Source of the DNA: Yoonia maritima
Lineage (GTDB): Bacteria; Pseudomonadota; Alphaproteobacteria; Rhodobacterales; Rhodobacteraceae
DNA: 64,000 bases
Assembly: GCF_002933395.1 (NCBI RefSeq)
Contig: NZ_PKFN01000007.1
Span: forward strand, 310,001-374,000
Reading direction: 5' to 3'
Below, piece by piece: positions 1 to 8,384 of the stretch. The first letter of the stretch is position 1, and each line of letters begins with the position of its first letter. The position numbers were made by a program, and so were the translations under genes. Under the pieces are notes generated by a model that was not told the DNA's origin, made no database searches, and was given only the letters and a program-made list of their open reading frames with translations.

Positions 1-363
1 GTAAATGCGCGGCAGAAGGGGGTGGCGGTGAATGGCGTGTTGGACCGACGTCAAGCTAATCAGAAATGGGCCTCGAAGCGGACGTTGACCGACGGAGGTG
101 TGACCTTGCATCAAAATCGAACCGGGACTGGTGTGCGCAAAATCCACCACAAGCTGATGGTTATGGATGATGGGCTGACGATTGTCGGTAGCTATAACTA
201 CACAGGCCCTGCGAATTTAGTGAATGACGAAAATATTATTGTGCTGGGGGATCTCGATTTACCAGATGGCGCAGACCGCGATGCACAACAAGAGCTTGGC
301 GCATATGCACGCACCGAAATTGAGCGCATCATCACGCAGCAGTCAGAGCCGATCCCTGTTTGA
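1..363 (+). CDS. Phospholipase D-like domain protein, C-terminal part
   Basis: The reading frame is open from base 1, so the gene begins upstream of the window; the GTG at 22 is internal. The visible part carries one HKD motif, HxKxxxxD in HHKLMVMD, followed by the GSYNYT stretch typical of the second active-site half of phospholipase D, cardiolipin synthase and Nuc-type phosphodiesterases. These enzymes cleave or transfer phosphodiester bonds through a histidine intermediate. Only the last 120 or so residues are present, so lipid substrate cannot be separated from nucleic acid substrate. The tail after the motif is short and acidic. A MerR-type promoter follows directly, so this gene is probably not in the next operon. 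Confidence 0.8.
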   Translation, partial: VNARQKGVAVNGVLDRRQANQKWASKRTLTDGGVTLHQNRTGTGVRKIHHKLMVMDDGLTIVGSYNYTGPANLVNDENIIVLGDLDLPDGADRDAQQELGAYARTEIERIITQQSEPIPV

Positions 364-374
364 CGATTTTATGC

Positions 375-405
375 TTGAGCTGGAGCGTACTCCAGCTTGT
401 AGGCT
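375..405 (+). promoter_or_regulatory. MerR-type promoter with 19-bp spacer and operator dyad
   Basis: A -35 box TTGAGC (375-380) and a -10 box TAGGCT (400-405) are separated by 19 bases instead of 17. The spacer region holds a perfect dyad, AGCTGGAG-cgta-CTCCAGCT (378-397). An over-long spacer with a centred palindrome is the signature of promoters activated by MerR-family proteins, which twist the DNA to realign the boxes. It lies just before a merR gene, so it is probably the autoregulated promoter of the merR-CMD pair. Confidence 0.7.
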
Positions 406-436
406 GAGACGAATCAAACACAAAGGTGGATAAATC

Positions 437-793
437 ATGCTGATTGGAGATGTCGCGAAGCAAAGCGGTCTGACGGTCGATACCTTGCGATTTTACGAGA
501 AAATTGGGTTGATCGCACCGCCGATGCGCAATGATGGTGGGCGGCGTGTCTATGGCGAAGACGTGCTTGGGTGGATCAAGTTCTTAGAACAGTTGAATGC
601 CACGGGAATGAAGCAGGCGGATCGTATCCATTATGCCGCTTTGCGCCAGCAGGGGGATGCGACCCTGAGCGAGCGGCGCGAAATGCTAGAATTACATCGG
701 GAAACCATCAAGGAAAAGCTTGCGCTGATGCAGGATACCTTGGCTCTCATGGATCGAAAAGTCGCCGCCTACCACGAAATGGAAGCCAAATAG
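437..793 (+). CDS. MerR family transcriptional regulator (AdhR/NmlR-like)
   Basis: This 118-residue regulator has the N-terminal MerR winged helix-turn-helix (IGDVAKQSGLTVDTLRFYE, from residue 3) and a C-terminal coiled-coil dimerisation helix (about 75-118). The layout and the WIKFLEQLNATGM stretch place it near the AdhR/NmlR aldehyde-sensing branch. Residue 52, where Bacillus AdhR has its reactive cysteine, is glutamine here, and the protein has no cysteine at all, so it cannot sense by thiol chemistry or by the usual cysteine metal site. It follows a 19-bp-spacer promoter (375-405) that it presumably controls, and it lies 13 bases before a CMD-family gene. The effector is unknown. Confidence 0.85.
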   Translation: MLIGDVAKQSGLTVDTLRFYEKIGLIAPPMRNDGGRRVYGEDVLGWIKFLEQLNATGMKQADRIHYAALRQQGDATLSERREMLELHRETIKEKLALMQDTLALMDRKVAAYHEMEAK

Positions 794-806
794 AAAGGAC
801 ACTAAG

Positions 807-1181
807 ATGACGTTAACTGCATTAGAAAAAGGGCGTGCGCATGTCGCGAAGATGAACCCGGGTTTGGAAGAAACGCTTTCAGACCGTTATGATCACTTAG
901 TACCTGATATGGCCGAAAGCCTGATTGAATGGGCATATGGACGCCATTATGTCCGCAAAGGTTTGGATGTGAAAACCCGGCAACTTTGTACCGTGGCTGC
1001 GTTAACTGCGTTGGGTGGTCAAACTGGTCCGCAGCTCAAGATTAACATCGCGCATTCGTTGGCAGTCGGGGTGACCGACAAAGAATTGGCCGAGGTCATT
1101 TGGCAGATGTCGGTTTATGGTGGCATGCCCGCGGCAATCAACGGGTTGAATGCTCTGCTTGACGTGCAAGCAGAGCAATAG
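807..1181 (+). CDS. Carboxymuconolactone decarboxylase family protein
   Basis: This 124-residue, all-helical protein has the CMD fold pattern: a TRQLCTVAALTALG helix followed by the segment ending VYGGMPAAINGLN. The family includes gamma-carboxymuconolactone decarboxylase and AhpD-like peroxidatic proteins. The AhpD CxxC pair is absent and there is one cysteine (residue 61), so peroxidase activity is unlikely. No beta-ketoadipate pathway genes are near, so the true reaction is unknown. It is probably co-transcribed with the MerR gene 13 bases upstream. In Bacillus subtilis the MerR-type AdhR also controls a CMD-family gene (yraC), which points to a carbonyl or electrophile response. It ends 2 bases from the convergent dppC stop. 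Confidence 0.85.
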   Translation: MTLTALEKGRAHVAKMNPGLEETLSDRYDHLVPDMAESLIEWAYGRHYVRKGLDVKTRQLCTVAALTALGGQTGPQLKINIAHSLAVGVTDKELAEVIWQMSVYGGMPAAINGLNALLDVQAEQ

Positions 1182-1183
1182 TT

Positions 1184-2128
1184 CTATTGACCCCGAATAC
1201 GTGGGTCCAAAGCATCACGCAGCCCGTCGCCGATATAGTTGACGGCCAACACAGTTAGTGAAATCGCGAGGCCAGGCCAGATGACGCGCTCAGGGAATGC
1301 TGTCATCCGGTCGACGCTATCAAACAGGATTTTCCCCCATGTGGGGAAATCTGACGGAAACCCAAGCCCAAGGAACGACAGTGCGCTTTCGGTGATGATC
1401 GCGGTGGCAAGACCCAGTGTTGCCGACACCATGATAGGCGACATCACGTTCGGCAGCAGGTGGCGCGTAATCATGCGGCGGGCAGGGGTCCCGATAGATC
1501 GCGCTGCCAGTACAAATTCACGTTCTTTCAAAGCCATAACATCACCACGGACGATCCGCGCGGTTTGCATCCAAGATGTGATCCCAATGCCCGTCACGAT
1601 CAAAATAAAGATCCCGTTTTCGGGGCCAAAAGTAGCGCGCAGCGGGTCGCGGAACAAAAGCATCATCACCAGTAAAAGCGGTAGCAATGGCAGCGCAAGA
1701 ACAAGATCGGTAAAGCGCATCAACAGGCCATCGAGCCGTTTGAAATACCCGGCAAAAACGCCGATCAACGTCCCAAGGAACACTGCTAATATCATAGCAG
1801 TCCAACCAACGGCTAGTGATACGCGGCCACCCGCCATGATGTTTGCCATGATATCGCGGCCGAGATTATCGGTGCCCATCGGGTTCGCCCACGCAACTTT
1901 GACATCGCTGCCAAACAATCCCATGTAGATCGGCCGCACGTTTTTATTGCGGATGTTGAGCTTACCAGGATCCACATCCCATAGAATAGGACCAACCGTG
2001 ACAAACAACGTGATGAAAATCAGAAAGCATAACCCGGCGACAGCACCTTTGTGCGTTCTAAACTGGGCCCAGACATCCCACCATTGGTTGCGTGGCTTTT
2101 CGACGGCGCTCAGGGGTGCATCAGTCAT
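1184..2128 (-). CDS. dppC: Peptide/amino-acid-conjugate ABC transporter permease, DppC type
   Basis: A 314-residue inner-membrane permease of the Dpp/Opp family. It has an N-terminal membrane segment, a periplasmic stretch containing the NPMGTDNLGRD motif characteristic of DppC/OppC, and a C-terminal BPD_transp_1 domain with the EAA loop (EREFVLAARSIGTP). I start at MTDAPLSAVEK (ATG at 2128) because it overlaps the dppB stop by 8 bases; the open frame runs 12 codons further upstream. It is last in the minus-strand operon dppD-dppF-dppA-dppB-dppC. With DppB it forms the channel that moves substrate from DppA into the cytoplasm, powered by DppD/DppF. Confidence 0.92.
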   Translation of the reverse strand: MTDAPLSAVEKPRNQWWDVWAQFRTHKGAVAGLCFLIFITLFVTVGPILWDVDPGKLNIRNKNVRPIYMGLFGSDVKVAWANPMGTDNLGRDIMANIMAGGRVSLAVGWTAMILAVFLGTLIGVFAGYFKRLDGLLMRFTDLVLALPLLPLLLVMMLLFRDPLRATFGPENGIFILIVTGIGITSWMQTARIVRGDVMALKEREFVLAARSIGTPARRMITRHLLPNVMSPIMVSATLGLATAIITESALSFLGLGFPSDFPTWGKILFDSVDRMTAFPERVIWPGLAISLTVLAVNYIGDGLRDALDPRIRGQ

Positions 2129-3134
2129 AGCGGATCCTCGGATCAAGAATGCCGTATAGAACATCGGCGATTAGGTTCATCATGACGATCAGCACCGCCA
2201 GCAAGAATGTAATGGTCATCACCATTGGGATGTCGTTGCCCTGCAGCGCGATAATCAACAACTGCCCAAGCCCGTTCACCTTAAAGATTTGTTCGGTAAT
2301 AATGGCGCCGCCAAAGATCGCGGGGATACCTAGCGCAATCACAGTAACAACGGGGATCATCGAGTTACGCAGCACATGTTTTAGAACAACAACGCTTTCC
2401 GTCATGCCTTTGGCACGGGCCGTACGGACGTAGTCTTGGGTCAAGTTATCAAGCATGGATGCACGCATGTAGCGGCTGACTTGCGCCGTTGTTTGCAGGG
2501 CTAAAACCATGACGGGCATCACCATCTGGCGCAGTTGAAACACAAAGCTATCCCAGTCGCTAACCACATGGGTGGTGTCATAGATCGACGGAAGCCACTT
2601 GAGTTGAACCGAGAAAATAACGATCAGCAATACGCCTGAAAAGAACGGCGGAACAGAAAAGCCAATCATGGACACGAACGTACCCGCCTGATCAAAGACT
2701 GAATACTGGCGATATGCACTGATGATCCCAATCGGCAGCGCAATTAGCACGCCGACGACATAGGACATACCAACCACCCAAAGTGTTTGCGGCATCCGTT
2801 CTGCGATGATTTCGAATACAGGACTGCGTGATTGAAAGCTAATGATCCGCTGCGCGCCATCGGCAAAGTTGGTCCCAAAGGCATTATCGATCCAGTACTG
2901 TGGTTCGACGACAAAGAATTGCTTTAGCCAAAGTGGAAAGCGCACCCACCACGGTTCACCAAGCCCAAGCGCGAGACGCATCTTTTCTTTAACTTCGGGC
3001 GGGATGGTCAAAGGCATTTGCGCCATTGGATCGCCGGGAGCGAGTTCAAGTAACATGAAGATCACGAAAGCGATGAACAAAAGCGTCGGGATCGAGATGA
3101 GCAACCTGCGAATAGTATAGATCAGCACTGGCAA
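2121..3134 (-). CDS. dppB: Peptide ABC transporter permease, DppB type
   Basis: A 337-residue permease with the family-typical N-terminal segment (IRRLLISIPTLLFIAFVIF), the LAPGDP motif and five further membrane helices. The coupling loop includes YVRTARAKGM. It is of normal DppB/OppB length. The 8-base overlap with dppC indicates translational coupling and matched production of the two permeases. It is separated from the binding-protein gene dppA by about 100 bases that hold two hairpins, a common arrangement that lets the binding protein be made in excess. Confidence 0.92.
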   Translation of the reverse strand: MPVLIYTIRRLLISIPTLLFIAFVIFMLLELAPGDPMAQMPLTIPPEVKEKMRLALGLGEPWWVRFPLWLKQFFVVEPQYWIDNAFGTNFADGAQRIISFQSRSPVFEIIAERMPQTLWVVGMSYVVGVLIALPIGIISAYRQYSVFDQAGTFVSMIGFSVPPFFSGVLLIVIFSVQLKWLPSIYDTTHVVSDWDSFVFQLRQMVMPVMVLALQTTAQVSRYMRASMLDNLTQDYVRTARAKGMTESVVVLKHVLRNSMIPVVTVIALGIPAIFGGAIITEQIFKVNGLGQLLIIALQGNDIPMVMTITFLLAVLIVMMNLIADVLYGILDPRIRYD

Positions 3135-3162
3135 CGCCTTTGGTCAGAACTTTGATGAAGAG

Positions 3163-3187
3163 GCAGGGCGAAAGAAGTCCGCCCTGC
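3163..3187 (-). promoter_or_regulatory. Hairpin between dppA and dppB
   Basis: A perfect 8-bp inverted repeat, GCAGGGCG (3163-3170) and CGCCCTGC (3180-3187), with a 9-base loop. It lies in the dppA-dppB gap beside a second palindrome (3203-3222). No U-run follows on the minus strand, so it is more likely an RNA processing or stability element than a full terminator. Confidence 0.5.
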
Positions 3188-3202
3188 AGTGTTTTGAAGC
3201 AG

Positions 3203-3226
3203 GGGTGGGTTAAAACCCACCCTACG
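3203..3226. repeat. Palindromic repeat, copy 1
   Basis: GGGTGGGTT (3203-3211), loop AA, AACCCACCC (3214-3222), followed by TACG on the plus strand. The core GGTGGRTTNNAAYCCACCCTACG recurs at 10964-10986 and 12549-12571 in the same orientation, always between genes. This copy lies between dppA and dppB. Confidence 0.75.
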
Positions 3227-3231
3227 TGGCC

Positions 3232-4962
3232 TTAACGGTTGTCGCCGACACGGTACCAATCAGCTGCGTTCCACAGCTCACTGTCCCATGTGTTCAGTAC
3301 AACGCCTGCAAGGCTGTTTGCGTGTGCCGATACCCGACCACGATCAACCAGTGGCACAATGGTCATTGTGTCTTTGGTCAACATGTCGTTCAGCGCAATC
3401 GCGATACGGCTACGTTCTGCCTGATCGGCTGTCGCACCCAGTTCGGCGACCAATGCGTCATAGGCAGGATCGCAGAAGCGGTTGATGTTTTCACCCTGCC
3501 ACTGGCTTTCCGGCTTTGGCGCCTTATCGCAAGTGTATTGGCCAAGGTAGGCCTGCGGGTCTGTGCCATCAAAGTTGTTGGCGTACATTTCAACGTCTGC
3601 ATAGAACCGCTGGAATGTATCAGGCGAACCTGGGTCACCGCCAAAGAAGACAGAGGAGTCGATATTGCGCAGTTCGGTTTCAACACCGATTTCGCCCCAC
3701 CATTCTTTGATCAACGCTTGGAAATCCTGACGGACGGCGTTTGTCGATGTTTGGTAAAGGATGCGCAGTTCGACGCCGTCTTTGTCACGGATACCGTCGC
3801 CATTGCTGTCGACCCAACCCGCGTCGTCAAGCAGCGCATTTGCACCTTCGATGTCTTGGACCAAGCAACCTGTGTTTTCAGTCGACGCATAGATTTCTGG
3901 GCCCGGAACAAGGTTACATGTCGGGCGACCAGCCTGACCATAGCCAACTTCGACCAGAAGGTCGCGATCGATTGCCATGGATAGCGCGCGGCGTACTGCT
4001 TCGTCGCTCAGGAATGGGTGCGGTGCTGCAGCTGTTGCACGAACGCCTTCTTCCAAGGATGGAGACGGGTCAGTCATGTTCATTTCTAGACGTTCGACCA
4101 ATGTACCAAATGCTGACACAGGTGTACCGACGCCAGCTTCGGCCATGGACGCGATGACATCGGGTGCCAGTTGCAGGTTCCACGCATAGTCAAATTCGCC
4201 GGTTTCAAGAACCGCACGGCCAGCGGCAGTCGCATCACCACCACCCTTGAAGGTCACTGTCGCAAAAGCGGGTTTACTAGGGTCACGGTAGTTGTCGTTT
4301 GCGACAAGTTCGATCACGTCATTTGTACGGAAATCAGTCACAACGAATGGACCAGTACCAATCGGGCCAAAGTTCGCATCCGTACATTCCGGGGCCTTGG
4401 CGCCAAGGCATTCAGCGAATTGTGCAGCTTGAATGATTGGGGATTGGCCGCCCATGAATGGCTGATATGGGTTTGGCTGCGCTGCACCAAAAGTGACTTT
4501 TACAGTCAGATCGTCCAGCGCTTCAACAGATTCCACACCATCAAATTTTGACAACTGGGCGCAACCGCCTTCTGGATCCATGCAGTATTGTGCCGTGAAA
4601 ACAACATCTGCGGATGTTACGGGTGTACCATCTGACCAAAGCAAGCCTTCTTTGAGCTTCCAAGTGATTGTGGTCAGGTCTTCTGAGACGCCGCCGTTGC
4701 CTACGGTTGGGATCTCTTCTGCCAGATACGGAACCATCGCACCAGTTTGGTCATAGCGCGCTAGGGGCTCGATGATCAGGCTAGATGCTTCGATGTCCTT
4801 TGTCCCGCCCGAAAGATAGGGGTTCAGGATTGATGGCGCTTGCCAGTAAATGATGTTGAGCTGACCGTCACGACCGCGTTCGCCTTCATGCGCTTCGGCA
4901 AATGCCATTGGCGCAAGTGCGATTGTCGCAACAGCACTCAGCAGAGCTGTCTTGAGTTTCAT
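3232..4962 (-). CDS. dppA: Peptide ABC transporter substrate-binding protein, DppA type
   Basis: A 576-residue periplasmic solute-binding protein (SBP_bac_5 family) with a clear Sec signal peptide ending near AMAFAEA (cleavage about residue 22). The mature part begins with QAPSILNPYLSGGTKD and includes the family stretch ALSMAIDRDLLVEVGYG. Such proteins bind peptides, opines or other amino-acid conjugates and deliver them to the DppB/DppC channel. Six or more cysteines are visible, more than usual for the family, so disulfides are possible. A strong ribosome-binding site (AAGGAGAAG) precedes the ATG. The flanking M20 hydrolases suggest N-acylated amino acids or short peptides as ligand; this is inference. 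Confidence 0.92.
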   Translation of the reverse strand: MKLKTALLSAVATIALAPMAFAEAHEGERGRDGQLNIIYWQAPSILNPYLSGGTKDIEASSLIIEPLARYDQTGAMVPYLAEEIPTVGNGGVSEDLTTITWKLKEGLLWSDGTPVTSADVVFTAQYCMDPEGGCAQLSKFDGVESVEALDDLTVKVTFGAAQPNPYQPFMGGQSPIIQAAQFAECLGAKAPECTDANFGPIGTGPFVVTDFRTNDVIELVANDNYRDPSKPAFATVTFKGGGDATAAGRAVLETGEFDYAWNLQLAPDVIASMAEAGVGTPVSAFGTLVERLEMNMTDPSPSLEEGVRATAAAPHPFLSDEAVRRALSMAIDRDLLVEVGYGQAGRPTCNLVPGPEIYASTENTGCLVQDIEGANALLDDAGWVDSNGDGIRDKDGVELRILYQTSTNAVRQDFQALIKEWWGEIGVETELRNIDSSVFFGGDPGSPDTFQRFYADVEMYANNFDGTDPQAYLGQYTCDKAPKPESQWQGENINRFCDPAYDALVAELGATADQAERSRIAIALNDMLTKDTMTIVPLVDRGRVSAHANSLAGVVLNTWDSELWNAADWYRVGDNR

Positions 4963-5003
4963 CTTATCTTCTCCTTGTTGGTGCTCTTGTTTGACCTCGG
5001 GAC

Positions 5004-5021
5004 CTGCCGTTTAATCGGCAG
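5004..5021 (-). promoter_or_regulatory. Hairpin overlapping the dppF stop codon
   Basis: CTGCCG (5004-5009) and CGGCAG (5016-5021) form a perfect 6-bp stem that includes the dppF stop region, about 50 bases before dppA. It could protect the upstream ATPase mRNA or mark a processing boundary. No U-tract follows. Confidence 0.35.
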
Positions 5022-6018
5022 TGTCGTTTGTATTTTGGTAAAGGTGGCACGCCGTGAAACGGCCTGGCGCGACCTCAAAGTATTCGGGTTCAACTGTTTT
5101 GCAAATGTCCATCACGGATGGGCAGCGGGTACAAAAATTACAGCCCTCCGGTGGATTCGCGGGCGACGGTACATCGCCTTGCAAAACGATACGTTCGTTG
5201 CTCGTCGCGAGGCTGGGGTCCGGTTCGGGTACAGCCGATAGCAGCGCCCTAGTGTAAGGATGCAGCGGTTCTGCGTATAGCTCTTCTCGGGGGGCAAGTT
5301 CGACGATTTTTCCAAGATACATTACCGCAACGCGCGTCGCGATATGGCGCACCATTGATAGATCATGGCTGATGAACAGGTAGGTCAAGCCAAGCTGTTC
5401 TTGCAAGTCCTCAAGTAGGTTCACGACCTGCGCCTGAATAGATACGTCCAGCGCGGCAATCGGTTCATCACAGACGATAAATTTAGGGTTCAGTGCAAGT
5501 GCACGGGCAATCCCAATACGTTGACGCTGGCCACCTGAAAACGCCTGTGGATATCGTTTGGCAAACTGGCGGTTCAGGCCAACGGCATCCATCAGTTCAC
5601 CTACCTTTTCACGCTTTTCAGATTCGGAAAGCTTGGTGTGCTCGTCTAATGGTTCTTTGATGATCGCCTCAACGGTCATGCGTGGGTTCAAAGATGCTTG
5701 CGGGTCTTGGAATACCATCTGCATGGTTGGGCGCATCTTGCGCAGCTTGCTTTGTGAGGTATCGCCGATCTCTGCGCCGTCAATCGTGATTTCACCCGAA
5801 GTAATATCGTAAAGGCGCAACACCGCACGACCACATGTGGATTTACCGCAGCCAGATTCACCAACCAAACCCAGCGTCTCGCCCTCCATCACGTCAAAGC
5901 TGACACCATCGACGGCTTTGACTTCGCCGACACGTCGTCGCAAAAGTCCGGCGTGAATAGGAAAGTGCATTTTTAGATCGCGCACGCTGACCAGTGGCGT
6001 TTGAGGGGAATCAAGCAT
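5011..6018 (-). CDS. dppF: Peptide ABC transporter ATP-binding protein, DppF type
   Basis: A 335-residue ATPase with Walker [10 protein letters not shown], signature [14 protein letters not shown] and Walker B FIVCDEP, followed by the oligopeptide-transporter C-terminal region (Oligo_HPY) and a cysteine cluster ([15 protein letters not shown]) of the kind that can hold an iron-sulfur cluster in Dpp/Opp ATPases. I start at [12 protein letters not shown] (ATG at 6018), which overlaps the upstream gene by 8 bases just as dppB/dppC do; the frame is open 18 codons further. With DppD it powers import through DppB/DppC. Confidence 0.9.
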   Translation of the reverse strand: MLDSPQTPLVSVRDLKMHFPIHAGLLRRRVGEVKAVDGVSFDVMEGETLGLVGESGCGKSTCGRAVLRLYDITSGEITIDGAEIGDTSQSKLRKMRPTMQMVFQDPQASLNPRMTVEAIIKEPLDEHTKLSESEKREKVGELMDAVGLNRQFAKRYPQAFSGGQRQRIGIARALALNPKFIVCDEPIAALDVSIQAQVVNLLEDLQEQLGLTYLFISHDLSMVRHIATRVAVMYLGKIVELAPREELYAEPLHPYTRALLSAVPEPDPSLATSNERIVLQGDVPSPANPPEGCNFCTRCPSVMDICKTVEPEYFEVAPGRFTACHLYQNTNDTAD

Positions 6019-7015
6019 CGCGGGGTGCTCCGGTACGGGCGTTATAGAAACAAGCGGCGTCGTGACCGGCACCTAAATCATAGCGTTGCGGGTTTTCATT
6101 TTCGCAACGATCAAATGCGACATCGCAACGATCACGGAATGGGCAGGATGCGGGGGGCGCAGTCATAATCGGTGGTTGACCTTCGATGACCGTTAGCCGG
6201 GCCGCGCGTTCGCCATGGATCGTGGGGATCGTTTTTAGCAACGCACGTGTGTAGGGGTGCTGAGGATCATTAAACAGGTTCGCCACTGGGGCATGTTCAA
6301 CCACTTGACCGCCGTACATGACCATCACGCGGTCGGCGATCCCTGCAATTACACCTAGATCATGGGTGATCCAGATAACGGCCATGCCCAGTTTGGTCCG
6401 CAGTTCTTTCATGAGTTCAAGAATTTGGGCCTGAATGGTCACGTCCAGCGCGGTGGTTGGTTCGTCAGCGATCAATACTTGCGGATCACAGGCGAGCGCA
6501 ATCGCGATCATCACGCGCTGACGCATTCCGCCTGAAAACTGGTGCGGATAATCGCCCAAGCGTCGCTTGGCGTCTGGAATGCCAACAAGCTCTAGCAGTT
6601 CTTGCGAGCGCGCAGCGGCCTGTTTCTTTGACATGCCCATATGCTTGCGCAGCGGTTCCATGATTTGGACGCCAACAGTAAACACAGGGTTAAGCGAGGT
6701 CATCGGGTCTTGAAAGACAAATCCAATCTTGCCGCCACGCACCTTGCGCAGTGTTTCTGCATCGACGTTCAGCAGATCTTTGTCGTCAAACATGACGGAC
6801 CCGTTGCGCACATCCGCAGGCGGAGAGGGCAGGAGCCCCAGCAACGACATCATCGTGACAGATTTCCCCGACCCACTTTCGCCAACAACGCCCAGCAGTT
6901 CGCCTGGACGCAGTGAGAAACTTACGTCATTCACGGCGTGTACTTCGCCGGATCGAGTTTTGAATACAGTTTTGAGGTCCCGGACATCCAGAACTGGCAA
7001 AGCCCCATCGGGCAT
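6011..7015 (-). CDS. dppD: Peptide ABC transporter ATP-binding protein, DppD type
   Basis: A 334-residue ATPase with Walker A GESGSGKS, signature [14 protein letters not shown] and Walker B VLIADEP, plus the Oligo_HPY region with the cysteine pattern [14 protein letters not shown] near the C-terminus. It is first in the minus-strand operon. Having both ATPases ahead of the binding protein and permeases is less common than dppABCDF but is seen in roseobacters. Its start faces the argE-like gene across a 211-base divergent region that must hold promoters for both operons. Confidence 0.9.
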   Translation of the reverse strand: MPDGALPVLDVRDLKTVFKTRSGEVHAVNDVSFSLRPGELLGVVGESGSGKSVTMMSLLGLLPSPPADVRNGSVMFDDKDLLNVDAETLRKVRGGKIGFVFQDPMTSLNPVFTVGVQIMEPLRKHMGMSKKQAAARSQELLELVGIPDAKRRLGDYPHQFSGGMRQRVMIAIALACDPQVLIADEPTTALDVTIQAQILELMKELRTKLGMAVIWITHDLGVIAGIADRVMVMYGGQVVEHAPVANLFNDPQHPYTRALLKTIPTIHGERAARLTVIEGQPPIMTAPPASCPFRDRCDVAFDRCENENPQRYDLGAGHDAACFYNARTGAPRDA

Positions 7016-7226
7016 ATAGAACCTCCCACGTGGTTCGGATTAATTATTAGCACATCCACTGTTTTTTAGGCATTGTGGATTTTTACCAAACGGTAACATT
7101 TATTTTAGGGGCCGCAAGACGTTTCAAGTTTGCACCTGCCGCACAACCACGCAAGACTGCAGTTGCTGACACTTTAAACAGATGCTCATCGAAGTGGCGG
7201 CAATTGTAGCAAAAGAAGGAAAACGT

Positions 7227-8384
7227 ATGACGCTCAGCGCGCGCGCCCTTATGGAACGTTTGGTTTCTTTTCCGACGGTAAGCTCGGACAGTAACCTAGA
7301 ACTTATTGAATTTGTTGAAGGATATTTATCAAGCATCGGCGTGGATTCGCATCGCGTGCCAAACGCTGATGGAACCAAAGCGGCAATTTATGCCCACGTC
7401 GGACCGCAGGTCGATGGAGGAATCGTCCTATCAGGACACACCGATGTGGTCCCTGTCGAAGGACAGAATTGGGACAGTGACCCATTCACAGTGACGGAAC
7501 GTCACGGCAACCTTTACGGTCGTGGCACATGCGACATGAAAGGATTTGATGCATTGGCCCTATGGGCTGTGACCCTTGCCAGCCAGAAAGAACTCAAACG
7601 CCCACTGCAAATCGCACTTAGCTATGACGAAGAAATTGGCTGCACCGGCGCTCCCCCCATGATTGAGCATATGATCAGCAATGGAATGCCGCGCGCGGAT
7701 ACCGTTATCGTTGGCGAACCATCAATGATGAAGGTCGTTACCGGCCATAAGGGCGGCATCGGATATCATATGCATTTCCATGGGTTCGAAGTGCATTCAT
7801 CGCTGCTACATACGGGTGTCAGTGCGATCATGATGGCCGCGAAACTGATCGATTGGGCGAATCAGGTAAACGCAGAAAATGCTGCTACGCCCGTCATAAG
7901 TATTAATGCTGATTTTGTGCCACCTTATACGACACTACATGTCGGGATGATTAATGGTGGTACAGCGCACAACATTACCGCAAAGGACTGCACTTTTGAT
8001 GTGACGTTCCGCGTTGTGCCGGGTGAAAGTATTACACTTTGGCGCGCGCGGTTCTTGCAAAAGGTCGCTGATTTACAAGCCGAAATGAAAAAGATCCATC
8101 CAGATGCGGGAATCACTGCGGAACAGTTCTTTGTTCTTCCGGGCTTAGCACCCGAAGCGGACGGCAGTGCAGAAGCAGTTGCGCGTCAGTTAACGGGTGC
8201 AAATGATAGCGATGTCGTCAGTTATGGCACAGAAGCTGGGCATTTTCAGGCACGTGGATATTCGGCTGTGGTTTGTGGACCGGGAAATATTGCACAGGCC
8301 CACCAGCCAAATGAATACATCAGCATCGAACAATTCCAGCAGGGCGAGGCGTTCATGGCCGCGCTCATCGAAAGACTTAGCTAA
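7227..8384 (+). CDS. Acetylornithine deacetylase / M20 peptidase family (ArgE-like)
   Basis: A 385-residue M20 zinc hydrolase. Visible metal ligands and catalytic residues are the H and D of SGHTDVVP, the D of YGRGTCDMKG, the EE of SYDEEIGC and the late histidine in EAGHFQ. The ArgE branch removes N-acyl groups from amino acids such as N-acetylornithine. I choose the ATG at 7227 because AAGAAGGA lies just upstream; the open frame extends 15 codons further. The next gene begins immediately after the stop codon. The neighbouring peptide transporter suggests a catabolic deacylase rather than the biosynthetic ArgE. Confidence 0.85.
   Translation: MTLSARALMERLVSFPTVSSDSNLELIEFVEGYLSSIGVDSHRVPNADGTKAAIYAHVGPQVDGGIVLSGHTDVVPVEGQNWDSDPFTVTERHGNLYGRGTCDMKGFDALALWAVTLASQKELKRPLQIALSYDEEIGCTGAPPMIEHMISNGMPRADTVIVGEPSMMKVVTGHKGGIGYHMHFHGFEVHSSLLHTGVSAIMMAAKLIDWANQVNAENAATPVISINADFVPPYTTLHVGMINGGTAHNITAKDCTFDVTFRVVPGESITLWRARFLQKVADLQAEMKKIHPDAGITAEQFFVLPGLAPEADGSAEAVARQLTGANDSDVVSYGTEAGHFQARGYSAVVCGPGNIAQAHQPNEYISIEQFQQGEAFMAALIERLS

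Noticed and set aside
1239-1928. Long open frame on the plus strand.
   Set aside because: It is antisense to dppC, which has clear permease motifs and good start and overlap signals.
3226-3984. Long open frame on the plus strand.
   Set aside because: It is the complement of dppA; its sequence has no domain and the minus-strand gene explains the region.
7083-7096. TTACC-aaac-GGTAA dyad in the dpp-argE divergent region.
   Set aside because: Only 5-bp arms and no regulator nearby; too weak to call an operator.
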